A stretch of 64,000 bases of DNA from an uncultured Collinsella sp. Its GTDB lineage: Bacteria > Actinomycetota > Coriobacteriia > Coriobacteriales > Coriobacteriaceae. The notes under the pieces were generated by a model. It was not told the origin of the DNA. It made no database searches and saw nothing but the letters and a program-made list of their open reading frames with translations. A program made the position numbers and the translations under genes. The stretch is from contig CAJJZP010000001.1 in NCBI GenBank assembly GCA_905197665.1, positions 124,001 to 188,000 of the forward strand. The letters are read 5' to 3'. Below are positions 9,995-19,072 of this stretch, piece after piece (the stretch's first letter is position 1; each line of letters opens with the position of its first letter).

Positions 9995-11422
9995 ATGGCA
10001 GTAGATAACAAGCAGATTGCCACCGATGTCCTCGAGCTCGTGGGCGGTGCGGAGAATGTTTCCGTCGCCACCAACTGCATGACGCGCCTGCGTCTGACGC
10101 TCAAGGACAACAGCAAGGCCGACGTGGAGAAGATCAAGAAGGTCAAGGGTGTTCTGGGATGCCAGTTCGCCGGCAGCCAGCTCCAGGTCATCATCGGCCA
10201 GAACGTGCCCAAGGTGCTCGCCGAGTTCGTCGCCATCTCCGGCGTCAAGCAGGGTGCCGCCGTCGACGAGAACCTCGATGCTTCCAAGCAGAAGTTCGAG
10301 CTCAAGAACCTGCCGAACATCATCCTTGACTATCTGTCGGGCTCCATGACCCAGCTCATCCCGCTGCTCATGGCCGGCGGTCTGTTCCGTACCATCGCGG
10401 CCGTCCTCGGCCCCACCATGCTCGGTGTGCTCTCGGCCGACGACCCGACCTATACGTTCCTCTACACCACGCTGTACGAGGCCACGTTCACCTTTATCCC
10501 CATCTACCTGGGTTATGCCGCGGCTAAGAAGCTCGGCGCCTCTCCGGTTCTGGGCATGCTCCTCGGCGGCGCTCTCATGGCCCCGTCCGTCGTGAGTGTC
10601 GCGACTCAGGAGGGTGGCGGAATCATTTCCGTCTACGGCATCCAGATCGCCGCTGCCAACTACCAGCAGTCCGTCCTGCCGATCATTCTCTCGGTGCCCG
10701 TCCTGTACTTTGTTGAGAAGTTCTTTAAGAAGGTCATGCCCGACGTGCTGTCCACGGTCTTCACGCCGTTCTGCACCATGATTGTCACGATTCCCATTGC
10801 CTTCATCGTCCTCGCTCCGATCGGCAACGAGATCGGTACGCTGATCGCCAACGCCCTCTTCGGCCTTGCTGACCTTGGCGGCATCGGCATCCTGATCGTC
10901 ATGGCCATCCTCGGCGCCTTCTGGCAGCTCTTCGTGGTCTGCGGCATGCACATGCCCGTCATCCTGCTCGCTCAGGTTCAGATCATCGCTGCCGGCTACG
11001 ATCCCTTCGTCTTCGTTTCCACCAACTGCGCTATGGCCGCTGTCTGGGGCTGCGCCTTCGGTGCCTTCCTCAAGATGAAGAACCCCGACGAGAAGTCTCT
11101 CGCCATCGGTTACGTCATCTCCGCCATCGCCGGCGGCGTCACCGAGCCCGCACTCTTCGGTATCCTCATGCGCTTCCGCCGCACCATGCTCGGCATGTTC
11201 ATCGGCGGTGCCATCGGCGCTGTGTTCTCCGGCCTCATGGGTGTTACCTATTACCTCGCAGGCGGTGCCTCCAACTTCCTGGTCTTCACCAACTACCTGC
11301 AGGGTGGCCAGATGAACACCGTCTGGGCTGTCGTCGGTATGGCAATCTCCTTTGTCATCGCCGCTGCCGTCGTCTTTGCCACGGGCTTCTCCAAGGAGGA
11401 GCTCGCCGAGATGGAGGCCTAA
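9995..11422 (+). CDS. PTS beta-glucoside-type EIIBC permease (second)
   Basis: 475-aa inner-membrane permease, paralogous to 1080-2450. The EIIB domain carries phosphorylated Cys28 (TNCMTRLRL). The EIIC domain follows from about residue 115 and contains the GGVTEPALFG loop. The EIIA domain is absent, so the lone EIIA at 24526 is the obvious partner in this window. The start ATG 9995 has GGGGAGGGG directly upstream; the frame extends 15 bases further 5' without its own site. Upstream palindromes (TAAACA half-sites) suggest repressor control, and no RAT-like hairpin is visible here, unlike the licT-linked permease. Confidence 0.9.
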   Translation: MAVDNKQIATDVLELVGGAENVSVATNCMTRLRLTLKDNSKADVEKIKKVKGVLGCQFAGSQLQVIIGQNVPKVLAEFVAISGVKQGAAVDENLDASKQKFELKNLPNIILDYLSGSMTQLIPLLMAGGLFRTIAAVLGPTMLGVLSADDPTYTFLYTTLYEATFTFIPIYLGYAAAKKLGASPVLGMLLGGALMAPSVVSVATQEGGGIISVYGIQIAAANYQQSVLPIILSVPVLYFVEKFFKKVMPDVLSTVFTPFCTMIVTIPIAFIVLAPIGNEIGTLIANALFGLADLGGIGILIVMAILGAFWQLFVVCGMHMPVILLAQVQIIAAGYDPFVFVSTNCAMAAVWGCAFGAFLKMKNPDEKSLAIGYVISAIAGGVTEPALFGILMRFRRTMLGMFIGGAIGAVFSGLMGVTYYLAGGASNFLVFTNYLQGGQMNTVWAVVGMAISFVIAAAVVFATGFSKEELAEMEA

Positions 11423-11463
11423 GGCCAAACCATTCGGTTGCATATGACCTCACCTACACGACA

Positions 11464-11500
11464 GGGCCCCGTCAGGCGCAAGCCCGGCGGGGCCCTTCTT
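11464..11500 (+). terminator. Rho-independent terminator after second EIIBC
   Basis: GGGCCCCG pairs with CGGGGCCC, followed by TTCTT. Confidence 0.8.
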
Positions 11501-11632
11501 GCAAGGTAGACTGATGGGGGGCGGGTGAGATTCGCCCGCGAGGGTTTGCCAAGCGGCGGGGGCTTTCGCGCGGGGTTACCGCGAAAGTTTCCGGCGGTTC
11601 GCAAATCCTTTATCGAACGAAAGGACATGCAG

Positions 11633-12946
11633 ATGAGTTTGGGAACGCTGGCCGTCAACGGTCGCCAGGATGGCTTTTTGTGCGAGGGCAAACCGTTCTT
11701 TTGGTTTGCCGATACGTGCTGGAGCGCGTTTACGAGCATTGCCGAGGCCGATTGGGACTACTATCTGACCCGTCGCGCCGAGCAGGGCATGAACGTGCTG
11801 CAGATCAACACGCTGCCGCAGTGGGATCGCTGCTGCCCCGATCTGGGCATTTGGCCCTATGCCAGCGAGGATGGCGTGCATTTTGATTGGTCCCGACCCA
11901 ACCAAGCGTACTGGGATCGTGCCGCCGCCATGTGTCGCGCTGCCGTCGAGCACGGCATTCGTCCGGCACTCGTGCTTATGTGGTGCAACTACGTGCCCGG
12001 TACCTGGGGCGCCAAGATTGCCGAGCATTGCGGTGCCGAGGTTATGCCGCGCGAGGAGGTCCGTGCCCACGTTGCCCGCGTCGTCGAGAACCTGGGTGAG
12101 TTCGACCCCGTTTACGTGGTGACGGGCGATACCGACTTTACCAGCGACGAGGCGATCGCCTATTACGAGGATGCCCTCGACGAAGTCGTCAATCGCGCGC
12201 CCGAGGCGTTGCGCACCATGCATATCAACCGCGGCAACCGCACCATCCCGGCACGGTACCTGGACCGCTTGGACTTCTACATGTTCCAGCCCGGCCACAA
12301 CTACGAGGGCCAGCCCGAGGCTTGGCACTTGCCGCAGGACTTTATCGCCAACTATCCCAAAAAGCCGATGGTCAACTCTGAGCCTTGTTACGAGCAGATG
12401 GGTGCGTCGCGCAATGTGTACTGGCGCTTCACCGCGCAGGACTGCCGCGCGAGTGTGTGGTCGTCGATCCTTGCCGGCGCCAGCGCGGGTGTGACCTATG
12501 GCGCGCACGGTGTTTGGAACTGGCAGACTAGCAAGAGCCAGGGCTCGGTGCTGGGCGAGGGCTTCGATATGCCGTTCCGCTGGCAGGAGTGTCTGCAGTT
12601 TGCGGGCGTTTGGGACTTTGGCGCGATCGAGCATGTGCTTGCCGGCCTGGGTGCTACGGCTGGCGACGACGCACTTGCCGTGGTTCCGGCGCAGGAGCTC
12701 CTCGATGACGCGCGCGAGGCCATTCGTGTGGCGCGCGTTGGCGATCGCGTCGTCACGTACCTGCCGCGCACCACGGCGCTCAAGTTTAAGCTCGACGGCG
12801 CGCGTGGCTGGACGGCGACGGTTCTCGACATGGAAGACAAGCGCGTCGCCAAGCTGCCCGTTCGCGACAACGGTGACGGCACCGTGCGCGTGGCTCAGCA
12901 TCCCTTTGAGCACGACGCCCTGGTGATCCTGACCCCTGGGCGCTAA
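11633..12946 (+). CDS. DUF4038 / GH140-like glycosidase (apiosidase-like)
   Basis: 437-aa TIM-barrel protein. The N-terminus (LAVNGRQDGFLCEGKPFFW) and the FADTCWSAF segment are typical of DUF4038, the family of GH140 endo-apiosidases. Candidate catalytic acids are in YVVTGDTDF and VNSEPCYEQMG, and the barrel continues with YGAHGVWNW. A short beta-domain (LPRTTALKFKLDGARGW) ends the protein. There is no signal peptide, so it probably acts on imported oligosaccharides or glycosides. The start ATG 11633 fits AAGGA at 11621 better than ATG 11627. It follows the PTS permease after a terminator, so it may have its own promoter. Confidence 0.75.
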   Translation: MSLGTLAVNGRQDGFLCEGKPFFWFADTCWSAFTSIAEADWDYYLTRRAEQGMNVLQINTLPQWDRCCPDLGIWPYASEDGVHFDWSRPNQAYWDRAAAMCRAAVEHGIRPALVLMWCNYVPGTWGAKIAEHCGAEVMPREEVRAHVARVVENLGEFDPVYVVTGDTDFTSDEAIAYYEDALDEVVNRAPEALRTMHINRGNRTIPARYLDRLDFYMFQPGHNYEGQPEAWHLPQDFIANYPKKPMVNSEPCYEQMGASRNVYWRFTAQDCRASVWSSILAGASAGVTYGAHGVWNWQTSKSQGSVLGEGFDMPFRWQECLQFAGVWDFGAIEHVLAGLGATAGDDALAVVPAQELLDDAREAIRVARVGDRVVTYLPRTTALKFKLDGARGWTATVLDMEDKRVAKLPVRDNGDGTVRVAQHPFEHDALVILTPGR

Positions 12947-12990
12947 CGCTCTTCTCCAACATTTACAACCCAGTCCCTTTCATAAGGCTG

Positions 12991-13076
12991 CGACGGAATG
13001 GTTCCTGCATGACGGCTTTAAGCTGTCAAGGGGAGCCATTCCGCCGCACTCATTGGGGACGTGCTTAAATGAGTGG
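12991..13076. repeat. hairpin plus family-B repeat
   Basis: CGGAATGGTTCC and GGAGCCATTCCG form an imperfect hairpin (about 12992-13043). The half-repeat CACTCATTGGGGAC..TTAAATGAGTGG (13047-13076) follows. It lies between convergent genes and may terminate both. Confidence 0.6.
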
Positions 13077-13134
13077 TTTAACTTGAGACGGGACTTTTTG
13101 ACCGCCTGATGGGTCGCGCGCCACAATTCGGGCG

Positions 13135-15903
13135 CTACAGTAGCTCGCCGTGGCGGGCAATGTAGCGGCGCTTTGCCAGCTGGGTGAGCGCGATGTAGGC
13201 GGCGACGATGCCGACGAGCAGCGCGAAGAAGCTCGGCGGCAGCGGCATGAGGCCCAGCGCATCGGCGATGGGGCTTGCCGGCAGCCAGGTGACGAGTGCC
13301 AGACCCAGCACGGTGAGGGCGCACAGCGCGGGCGCGGCGTGGTCGCGCGGGCTCGGCAGGCGCGGGGAGCGCAGCATATGGATCACGAGCGTCTGCGACC
13401 ACATGGACTCGACAAACCAGCCGCTCTGGAAGAGTGCTGCAAAGGCCGTCATGCCTGCGACGTTGCCCGCGGCGGCAAGCTCGGACCAGCTTGCGCCCAC
13501 GGCGGCGGGGCATACCACAAAGAAGAGGACGACGAAGGTCGCGATGTCAAACAGCGAGCTCACGGGACCCAACTCGAGCATGAAGCCCTTGATGGACGCG
13601 GCGTCCCAGGCGCGCGGGCGGGCGGTCCAGGCGTCGTCGACGGTGTCCCACGGCAGCGCGATGCACACGATCTCGTAGACCAGCGACAGCAGCACCAGCT
13701 GCAGCGCGCTCATGGGCAAAAACGGCAAGAACAGGCTCGCGACAGTCACGGATAGCACGTTGCCAAAGTTGGAGCTCACCGTGGTCTTGAGGTACTTGAG
13801 CAGGTTGCCGTAGGTGCGACGGCCTTCGATGGCGCCGCGCTCGAGCACGCCCAGATCCTTCTGGAGCAAGATGATATCGGCGGATTCCTTGGCGATGTCG
13901 ACGGCCGAATCGACCGAGATACCGCAGTCGCTCGCGCGCATGGCGGCGGCGTCGTTGATGCCGTCGCCCATAAAGCCCACGGTGTGACCGAGCAGCTCGC
14001 GCATGACGCGCACCAGGCGCGCCTTCTGCAGCGGCGAGAGTTTGGCAAAGAGATGAGTTTTCTCAGCGCGCTCGGCAAGCTCGGCGTCGTCGAGCGCATC
14101 GATCTCGGAGCCCAGCAAGACGTTACTCGCGTCGATGCCGATCTGCTCGCAGACGGTGGCGGCCACGCGGTCGTTGTCGCCGGTTAAGACCTTGACCGCC
14201 ACGCCCTTGGCCTCGAGGGTGGCGACGGCGCCGGCGGCACTTGCCTTGGGCGGATCGAGGAAGGCCAAAAAGCCCATCAACACCATGTCGCACTCGTCGG
14301 CGATGCCAAACTCACCCACGCAGCGCGGATTGGTCTTTTGCGCCACGGCGATCACGCGCAGGCCCTCGGCATTGAGTTCGGCGACTTGCTTGCGAATCTG
14401 GGCGAGCTTATTTTCGCTGAGCGGCTGGGCGACACAGTCAACCTCGACAAAGGAGCAAATCTCGAGCATTTCCTCGGCAGCTCCCTTGGTAACCATCTGG
14501 GTTTTGCCCTGGGCGTCGGCGACGACTACGCTCAGGCGACGGCGTGAGAAATCGAAGGGCACCTCGTCGACCTTGGTATAGCGGTCGCGCAGGCTCTGGC
14601 CCAGCGTGGAGTCGGGCGCGACAGTCGAGGGCGTCACGTCGGCACGGTCGATGACGGCCAGGTCGATAAGGTTTTTGAGGCCGGTCTGGAAGAAGCTGTT
14701 CAAAAACGCATGGCGCAGCACGCGTGCGTCCTCGTTGCCGTCAGTGTTGAGATAGCGCTCGAGCACGATGCGGTCTTCGGTGAGGGTGCCGGTCTTGTCA
14801 CAGCACAGGACATCCATGGCACCGAGGTTTTGGATCGCCGGCAGCTCCTTGACGATAACCTGGCGGCGGGCGAGGTCCTTGGCGCCCTGCGACAGGCTCG
14901 TGGTCACGATGACGGGAAGCATCTGCGGCGTGATGCCCACGGCCACGCTCGTGGCGAACAGCAGCGCGTCGATGACGTTGCCCTTGGTGGCGGCGTTGAT
15001 GGCAAAGACGGCCGGCGCCATAACGAGCATAAGGCGTACGAGCAACATGGAGACGCTCGAGACACCGCGGTCAAACGCGCTCTTCTCGCCGCGCCCGTTG
15101 AGCATCTTGGCGATGCCGCCCAGGTAAGTGTCCGAGCCGGTGGCTACGACAAGTGCCATAGCGGTGCCGTTTTGCACGGAGGTGCCGGTAAAGACGATGT
15201 TCTTGCAGGCAGAGAGCGGCAGCGCGGAGCTGTCGGCACCCTCGGCGACGGTGATGGCAGCGGTCTTTTCGACGGCCTCGCTCTCGCCGGTGAGTGCGGA
15301 CTCGATCACAAACAGGTCGCGCGCGGTGATGATGCGGGCATCGGCCGGCACCATATCGCCGGCAGAGAGACGGATTACATCGCCGGGGACGAGCTCGTCA
15401 AAGGGGATCTCGATACGCTCGCCGTCGCGCAGGGCACAGCAGGTGTTGGAGGCCAGGTCCTTGAGGGCCTCGGCCGCATTGCCGCTGCGGGCTTCCTGGA
15501 TAAACTTCATGCCGCCCGATACCAGCAGCATGATGCCGATGACGATGACCGTGGAGGGGTCGCGCTGGGGCTCGGGCACGGCGAGCACGTCGATGTAGAG
15601 CGAGACCAGTGCGAGCGCGGCGAGGATGCCGGCGAAGGGGTCGATGAACGCGTCGGCGATGCGGCGGGCGAGTGTCTTGGTCGGCGCCTCGATGGTGTTG
15701 GGGCCGACGGCGTCTAGGCGCTCGGCGGCGTGCTCGGTACCGAGTCCGCCAGCCCTGGCGTCAAGCAGCACGAGGGCGTCCTCGGCGCTATGGGTGGCGG
15801 CGAATATGGTGTTCTTGGACAGGCCGGTGTGAGCGGCAGGGCGCGCCGTGCGGCGGCGCTTGGAGATAGCTTCGAGTACCGTAGCGGTTTTGAGCATCAG
15901 CAT
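13135..15903 (-). CDS. mgtA: magnesium-translocating P-type ATPase
   Basis: 922-aa P-type (P3B) ATPase that imports Mg2+ across the membrane. In order it shows an N-terminal cytoplasmic region, TM1-2 around residues 85-135, the actuator loop with LTGES, phosphorylation motif DKTGTLTEDRIVLERYL, the hinge motif GDGINDAAAMRASDCGIS, and a C-terminal TM bundle. The DRIVLE extension after DKTGTLT is characteristic of MgtA/MgtB. The start is ATG 15903 with AAGGAGGA upstream. A small ORF with its own strong ribosome site lies 140 bp further up (16044-16115) and may be a regulatory leader peptide. Induction by Mg2+ starvation is known for the family, not shown here. Confidence 0.95.
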   Translation of the reverse strand: MLMLKTATVLEAISKRRRTARPAAHTGLSKNTIFAATHSAEDALVLLDARAGGLGTEHAAERLDAVGPNTIEAPTKTLARRIADAFIDPFAGILAALALVSLYIDVLAVPEPQRDPSTVIVIGIMLLVSGGMKFIQEARSGNAAEALKDLASNTCCALRDGERIEIPFDELVPGDVIRLSAGDMVPADARIITARDLFVIESALTGESEAVEKTAAITVAEGADSSALPLSACKNIVFTGTSVQNGTAMALVVATGSDTYLGGIAKMLNGRGEKSAFDRGVSSVSMLLVRLMLVMAPAVFAINAATKGNVIDALLFATSVAVGITPQMLPVIVTTSLSQGAKDLARRQVIVKELPAIQNLGAMDVLCCDKTGTLTEDRIVLERYLNTDGNEDARVLRHAFLNSFFQTGLKNLIDLAVIDRADVTPSTVAPDSTLGQSLRDRYTKVDEVPFDFSRRRLSVVVADAQGKTQMVTKGAAEEMLEICSFVEVDCVAQPLSENKLAQIRKQVAELNAEGLRVIAVAQKTNPRCVGEFGIADECDMVLMGFLAFLDPPKASAAGAVATLEAKGVAVKVLTGDNDRVAATVCEQIGIDASNVLLGSEIDALDDAELAERAEKTHLFAKLSPLQKARLVRVMRELLGHTVGFMGDGINDAAAMRASDCGISVDSAVDIAKESADIILLQKDLGVLERGAIEGRRTYGNLLKYLKTTVSSNFGNVLSVTVASLFLPFLPMSALQLVLLSLVYEIVCIALPWDTVDDAWTARPRAWDAASIKGFMLELGPVSSLFDIATFVVLFFVVCPAAVGASWSELAAAGNVAGMTAFAALFQSGWFVESMWSQTLVIHMLRSPRLPSPRDHAAPALCALTVLGLALVTWLPASPIADALGLMPLPPSFFALLVGIVAAYIALTQLAKRRYIARHGELL

Positions 15904-15985
15904 AGGGTCCTCCTTGTTGAAGGGAGTTAGCGTACGTGTCGTATTTGCTTCAAAAAACCTAGATGTCGCTCACGTCATGCTCTCG

Positions 15986-16023
15986 AACCGCCACAAAGGG
16001 GACAGGCACCTTTGTGGTGGTTT
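15986..16023. repeat. family-A palindromic repeat
   Basis: AACCGCCACAAAGG and CCTTTGTGGTGGTT flank GGACAGGCA. It lies in the leader region between the candidate leader peptide and mgtA. Confidence 0.8.
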
Positions 16024-16043
16024 TGACGATCGGTTCGTGGCGC

Positions 16044-16115
16044 TTATGCGCGTGCGGAATCCTCGCGGCGTGCCGAGGGCGACATGCAGGTTTTTCGACT
16101 ATGACTGCCTTCCAT
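16044..16115 (-). CDS. candidate 23-aa leader peptide upstream of mgtA
   Basis: A short open frame (starts MEGSHSRKTC, ends REDSARA) preceded by the near-perfect site AAGGAGGTGTGCC. It ends 140 bp before the mgtA start. Position and size recall the mgtL leader of enteric mgtA, whose translation senses Mg2+ or proline, but the sequence is not homologous and has a single proline. It could also be a chance ORF; the ribosome site is the main support. Confidence 0.4.
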   Translation of the reverse strand: MEGSHSRKTCMSPSARREDSARA

Positions 16116-16340
16116 GGCACACCTCCTTAAGGCCGGGCGCGGCGCGCTTTGGGTATCTCGTACCCGTTTTAATCCGCCCGTATTTTTGATGAGGGGGTTT
16201 GCCGTGTCAACCCCTTTGTTTGGAAAACCATTGCCCCTGACAAAGCCTTTACAGAATGCTGAGGCCCCAAAGCGCGCCCGCACCGACGCCCTGCCTGCGC
16301 TAAACTGGAAGGCACGTACGCGATTACGAGAGGAGCCCGC

Positions 16341-17021
16341 ATGGAGGCTTACAAGCAAGAGTTCATCAAGTTTATGGTTGAGTCCGACGTCCTTAAGTTC
16401 GGCAGCTTTACGCTCAAGAGCGGCCGTCAGTCCCCGTTCTTTATGAACGCCGGCGCTTACGTGACGGGCTATCAGCTCAAGAAGCTGGGCGAGTATTACG
16501 CCCAGGCCATCCACGATAACTTTGGCGACGACTTTGATGTCCTGTTTGGGCCGGCCTACAAGGGCATTCCCCTGGCCGTCGTGACCGCCATCGCCTACCA
16601 CGAGCTGTACGGCAAGGAGGTCAAGTACTGCTGCGACCGCAAGGAGGCCAAGGACCACGGCGCCGACAAGGGCAACCTGCTGGGCTATGAGCCCCAGGAC
16701 GGCGACCGTGTGATCATGGTCGAGGACGTCACCACCAGCGGCAAGTCCATCGACGAGACCTATCCCAAGGTCAAGGCGGCTGCCGATGTCGAGATCAAGG
16801 GCCTCATCGTGTCCCTCAACCGCATGGAGGTCGGCAAGGGCGGCGTGACCACCGCGCAGAAGGAGATCGAGGCCAAGTACGGTTTCCCCGTCGCGAGCAT
16901 CGTCTCCATGGCCGAGGTCGTCGAGACCCTTTACAACCACGAGATCGACGGCAAGGTTGTCATCGACGACGAGCTCAAGACCGCCATCGACGCCTACTAC
17001 GAGCAGTACGGCGTCAAGTAG
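16341..17021 (+). CDS. pyrE: orotate phosphoribosyltransferase
   Basis: 226-aa enzyme of pyrimidine synthesis that joins orotate to PRPP to give OMP. The PRPP-binding motif VIMVEDVTTSGKS lies at residues 129-141. The N-terminal FGSFTLKSGRQSPFFMNAG loop and the catalytic CCDRKEAKDHG loop are intact. The length is normal. The start ATG 16341 has GAGAGGAG upstream. It stands alone here with no other pyr gene adjacent, is divergent from the mgtA leader, and is followed by a repeat that contains a good terminator. Confidence 0.95.
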   Translation: MEAYKQEFIKFMVESDVLKFGSFTLKSGRQSPFFMNAGAYVTGYQLKKLGEYYAQAIHDNFGDDFDVLFGPAYKGIPLAVVTAIAYHELYGKEVKYCCDRKEAKDHGADKGNLLGYEPQDGDRVIMVEDVTTSGKSIDETYPKVKAAADVEIKGLIVSLNRMEVGKGGVTTAQKEIEAKYGFPVASIVSMAEVVETLYNHEIDGKVVIDDELKTAIDAYYEQYGVK

Positions 17022-17023
17022 GT

Positions 17024-17160
17024 TCCGCCGTTCTACCGAACGGCGGACCGGCCGACGCTGCGCGCCGCCCAGGACGACAATTTGTCATTCAAAAGGCAAG
17101 GCATGACCAAAAGGTCTATGCCTTGCCTTTTTCATGCCAACTTGTTCGTCCTGGACGTCG
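17024..17160. repeat. composite repeat with terminator (copy 1)
   Basis: A CCGCCGTTC-TACC-GAACGGCGG hairpin (about 17027-17047) is followed by about 105 bp nearly identical to 25903-26010. That part includes a terminator-like hairpin (17093-17132, arms AAGGCAAGGCAT / ATGCCTTGCCTT, T run). The copies differ by paired changes in the stem. The hairpin probably terminates pyrE. Confidence 0.8.
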
Positions 17161-17205
17161 CTCGCTGTCGTTGCCAAAACATCGGGGCTCTCGCTGCCGT
17201 TGCCC

Positions 17206-17265
17206 AGTCATTGGGGACAGACATAAATGAGTGGTCATTGGGGACGTTCTTAAATGACTACTCAG
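17206..17265. repeat. family-B repeat, double copy
   Basis: CAGTCATTGGGGACAG..AAATGAGTGG is followed immediately by TCATTGGGGACGT..TTAAATGACTACTCA. The rest of the 377-bp gap 17022-17398 holds no gene that I can support. Confidence 0.75.
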
Positions 17266-17398
17266 GATGAGCGTCCAAAAATCCGCGCTCGTTCGATTGG
17301 CGCATGTCTACGCAGCGTAGGTTGTCGAGCCTGGCCTTCAAATGGATACTGACTGTCGAACCGGTTCACTCCATTTCTTCAATTTGATTGGACAGCCC

Positions 17399-18019
17399 AT
17401 GAACCAGACACGGCAAACCAATGCTTCCCATACTTTTTTGGCAGCGCATGCCATCAAGCAGCTGCGCGAAGAGCGCGGCCTCACCCAGCGCGCCCTGGCG
17501 GAAAGCCTTGGCGTGACCGATAAAGCCGTCAGCAAATGGGAATCCGGCCGCGGCCTTCCCGACATTTCCCTCGTTGAGCCTTTGGCCCAGAGACTCGGCA
17601 TAAGCGTGGCTGAGCTTTTGGCTGGTGACATTCGGGCCAACGCCAACCGTGCAGGCAATATGCTCAAAGGCGTCTTTTACGTTTGCCCTATCTGCGGAAA
17701 CGTTGTGCACGCGCTCGGAGAAGGCAGCTTTAGCTGCTGTGGCTCCACGATGTTTCCCCAGGAGGCCGAAGAGCCGGACGCGGACCACGCCTTTTCCATC
17801 GAGCGCATCGAGGACGATTGGTACGTCACGCTCGATCATCCCATGACCAAGGATCACTACATTAGCTTTGTGGCATATGCGACTATGGATGGCATCTGCT
17901 TTAAGAAGCTCTATCCAGAGCAATCGGTGCAGCCGCGCTTCCATATTACCGGGCGCGGCAGGATATATCTTTACTGCAACCAACACGGACTCTTTACGTC
18001 GCTGACGCCTCGCAAATAA
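17399..18019 (+). CDS. XRE regulator fused to desulfoferrodoxin-like domain
   Basis: 206-aa two-part protein. Residues about 16-75 are an XRE helix-turn-helix (LREERGLTQRALAESLGVTDKAVSKWESGRGLPD). Residues about 93-120 carry CPICG and a later CC pair, the four-cysteine desulforedoxin iron centre. The C-terminal part contains HPMTKDHY and YCNQHGLF, which match the histidine and cysteine iron ligands of superoxide reductase. DNA binding plus a redox iron site suggests an oxygen- or superoxide-responsive regulator; that is inference. The start ATG 17399 is preferred because the HTH begins soon after; ATG 17342 would add 19 residues. Ribosome sites are weak for both. Confidence 0.75.
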   Translation: MNQTRQTNASHTFLAAHAIKQLREERGLTQRALAESLGVTDKAVSKWESGRGLPDISLVEPLAQRLGISVAELLAGDIRANANRAGNMLKGVFYVCPICGNVVHALGEGSFSCCGSTMFPQEAEEPDADHAFSIERIEDDWYVTLDHPMTKDHYISFVAYATMDGICFKKLYPEQSVQPRFHITGRGRIYLYCNQHGLFTSLTPRK

Positions 18020-18065
18020 CGGCTTTCTATCCGCCCTCCTCATGCGTTCCCAGGGGACCCAAAAT

Positions 18066-18130
18066 GAGCGTGGATAATCTCCCGGTTTTGGCCTGTGCGC
18101 GGGCTCAAAGTGGGAGATTATCCACGCTCG
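18066..18130. repeat. family-D palindromic repeat
   Basis: Perfect arms GAGCGTGGATAATCTCCC and GGGAGATTATCCACGCTC. The CG pair at arm position 4 replaces the AT pair seen at 53197, a compensatory change. Confidence 0.85.
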
Positions 18131-18162
18131 TTAGGTTAGTGTCCGATGATCCACGCTCGTCG

Positions 18163-19017
18163 CTACTTGAGCCCGGGCAGGCGGGTGTAGGGAAACGACC
18201 GCTCTAAGAACTCAGAGCAGCGGGCGTAATCTTTGGCGAAGTAGCTGCTGTAGAGCGAATCGAGCACGTATTGCACGGCGATGTGGCTGGCGAACTGCGT
18301 GATGCGGTGCGTCATGCTCTCGTGGTCACTCACCGTAAGGTGGGCGGCAAAGCCGGGGTGAATGCGGGCGCAATAAGGCGTGCCGATGACGATGACCGGG
18401 ACATGTCGACTGCTGAGGATCGGCAAGATGTCCTTGAGGTTGGGGGCAAGGCCGCTGTAGGAGATAACGATTGCCACATGGTCGGGGCCCGAGGCGAGCG
18501 CCGTACGCACCTGCGCCTCGACACTGTCGTGGCACGTCGCGCTTTTGCCGGCGGAAAGCAGGCGATCGCGGAACATTCCCGCTGGATACAGATTATGCGA
18601 GCCCGTGTAGATGTCCACGGTGCCGGCGCGCACGATAAGCTTGGCGGCCTGGTCGAGCTGTGTGGGGTCGAGCAGCTCCTGCGTTTCGGCCAAAGTGGTC
18701 TGATAGAGCCCCTCCATACGCTCCATCACCTGTGCAGGGGTGGAGGTGGCATCGAAGGGAAAGTTGATGTCCACGTCGCGCCGGTTGCCCGCCTCGGTCA
18801 CCAGACGGATGAGCTCGACCTTGAGGTCCTTAAAGCCCTCGAGGCCGAGCTTTTTGCAAAAGCGGTGGACGCTCGCGACCGAAACATTGGCGCGCGCGGC
18901 AAACTCCTTGATGGAGAGTCCGCGGACGTCTTCGCCCATGGCAAGGGCCGAGATGCCGAGCTGTTGCTCGGTAGGGGTAAGGCCCTGTGCCTCGGAAATC
19001 TTGCGTTTGATATCCAT
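18163..19017 (-). CDS. RpiR/MurR-family transcriptional regulator
   Basis: 284-aa regulator. The N-terminal HTH_6 domain (residues 1-75, FAARANVSVASVHRFCKKLG recognition region) is followed by a SIS sugar-phosphate-binding domain (residues 120-260, with YTGSHNLYPAG and VIVISYSG). RpiR proteins sense phospho-sugars, which fits the surrounding PTS and phospho-glycosidase genes. The start at ATG 19017 has GGGAG five bases upstream. Its gene lies directly downstream of the frameshifted glycosidase on the same strand, separated by a palindromic repeat, so the two may be co-transcribed. The target genes are unknown. Confidence 0.85.
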   Translation of the reverse strand: MDIKRKISEAQGLTPTEQQLGISALAMGEDVRGLSIKEFAARANVSVASVHRFCKKLGLEGFKDLKVELIRLVTEAGNRRDVDINFPFDATSTPAQVMERMEGLYQTTLAETQELLDPTQLDQAAKLIVRAGTVDIYTGSHNLYPAGMFRDRLLSAGKSATCHDSVEAQVRTALASGPDHVAIVISYSGLAPNLKDILPILSSRHVPVIVIGTPYCARIHPGFAAHLTVSDHESMTHRITQFASHIAVQYVLDSLYSSYFAKDYARCSEFLERSFPYTRLPGLK

Positions 19018-19039
19018 GCGAACTCCCACACTCAACAAG

Positions 19040-19072
19040 CCTGCCAAAAAGGGACAGGTTTATTTTGGCAGG
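19040..19072. repeat. CCTGCCAAAA..TTTTGGCAGG repeat
   Basis: A perfect 10-bp stem with GGGACAGG in the loop. It includes the stop codon of the upstream glycosidase, so the repeat supplies the gene's last codons. A related copy is at 22754-22799. Confidence 0.8.

Noticed and set aside
15904..16340. An M-box (Mg2+) riboswitch before mgtA
   Set aside because: None of the conserved M-box segments could be recognised by eye; a covariance search would decide.
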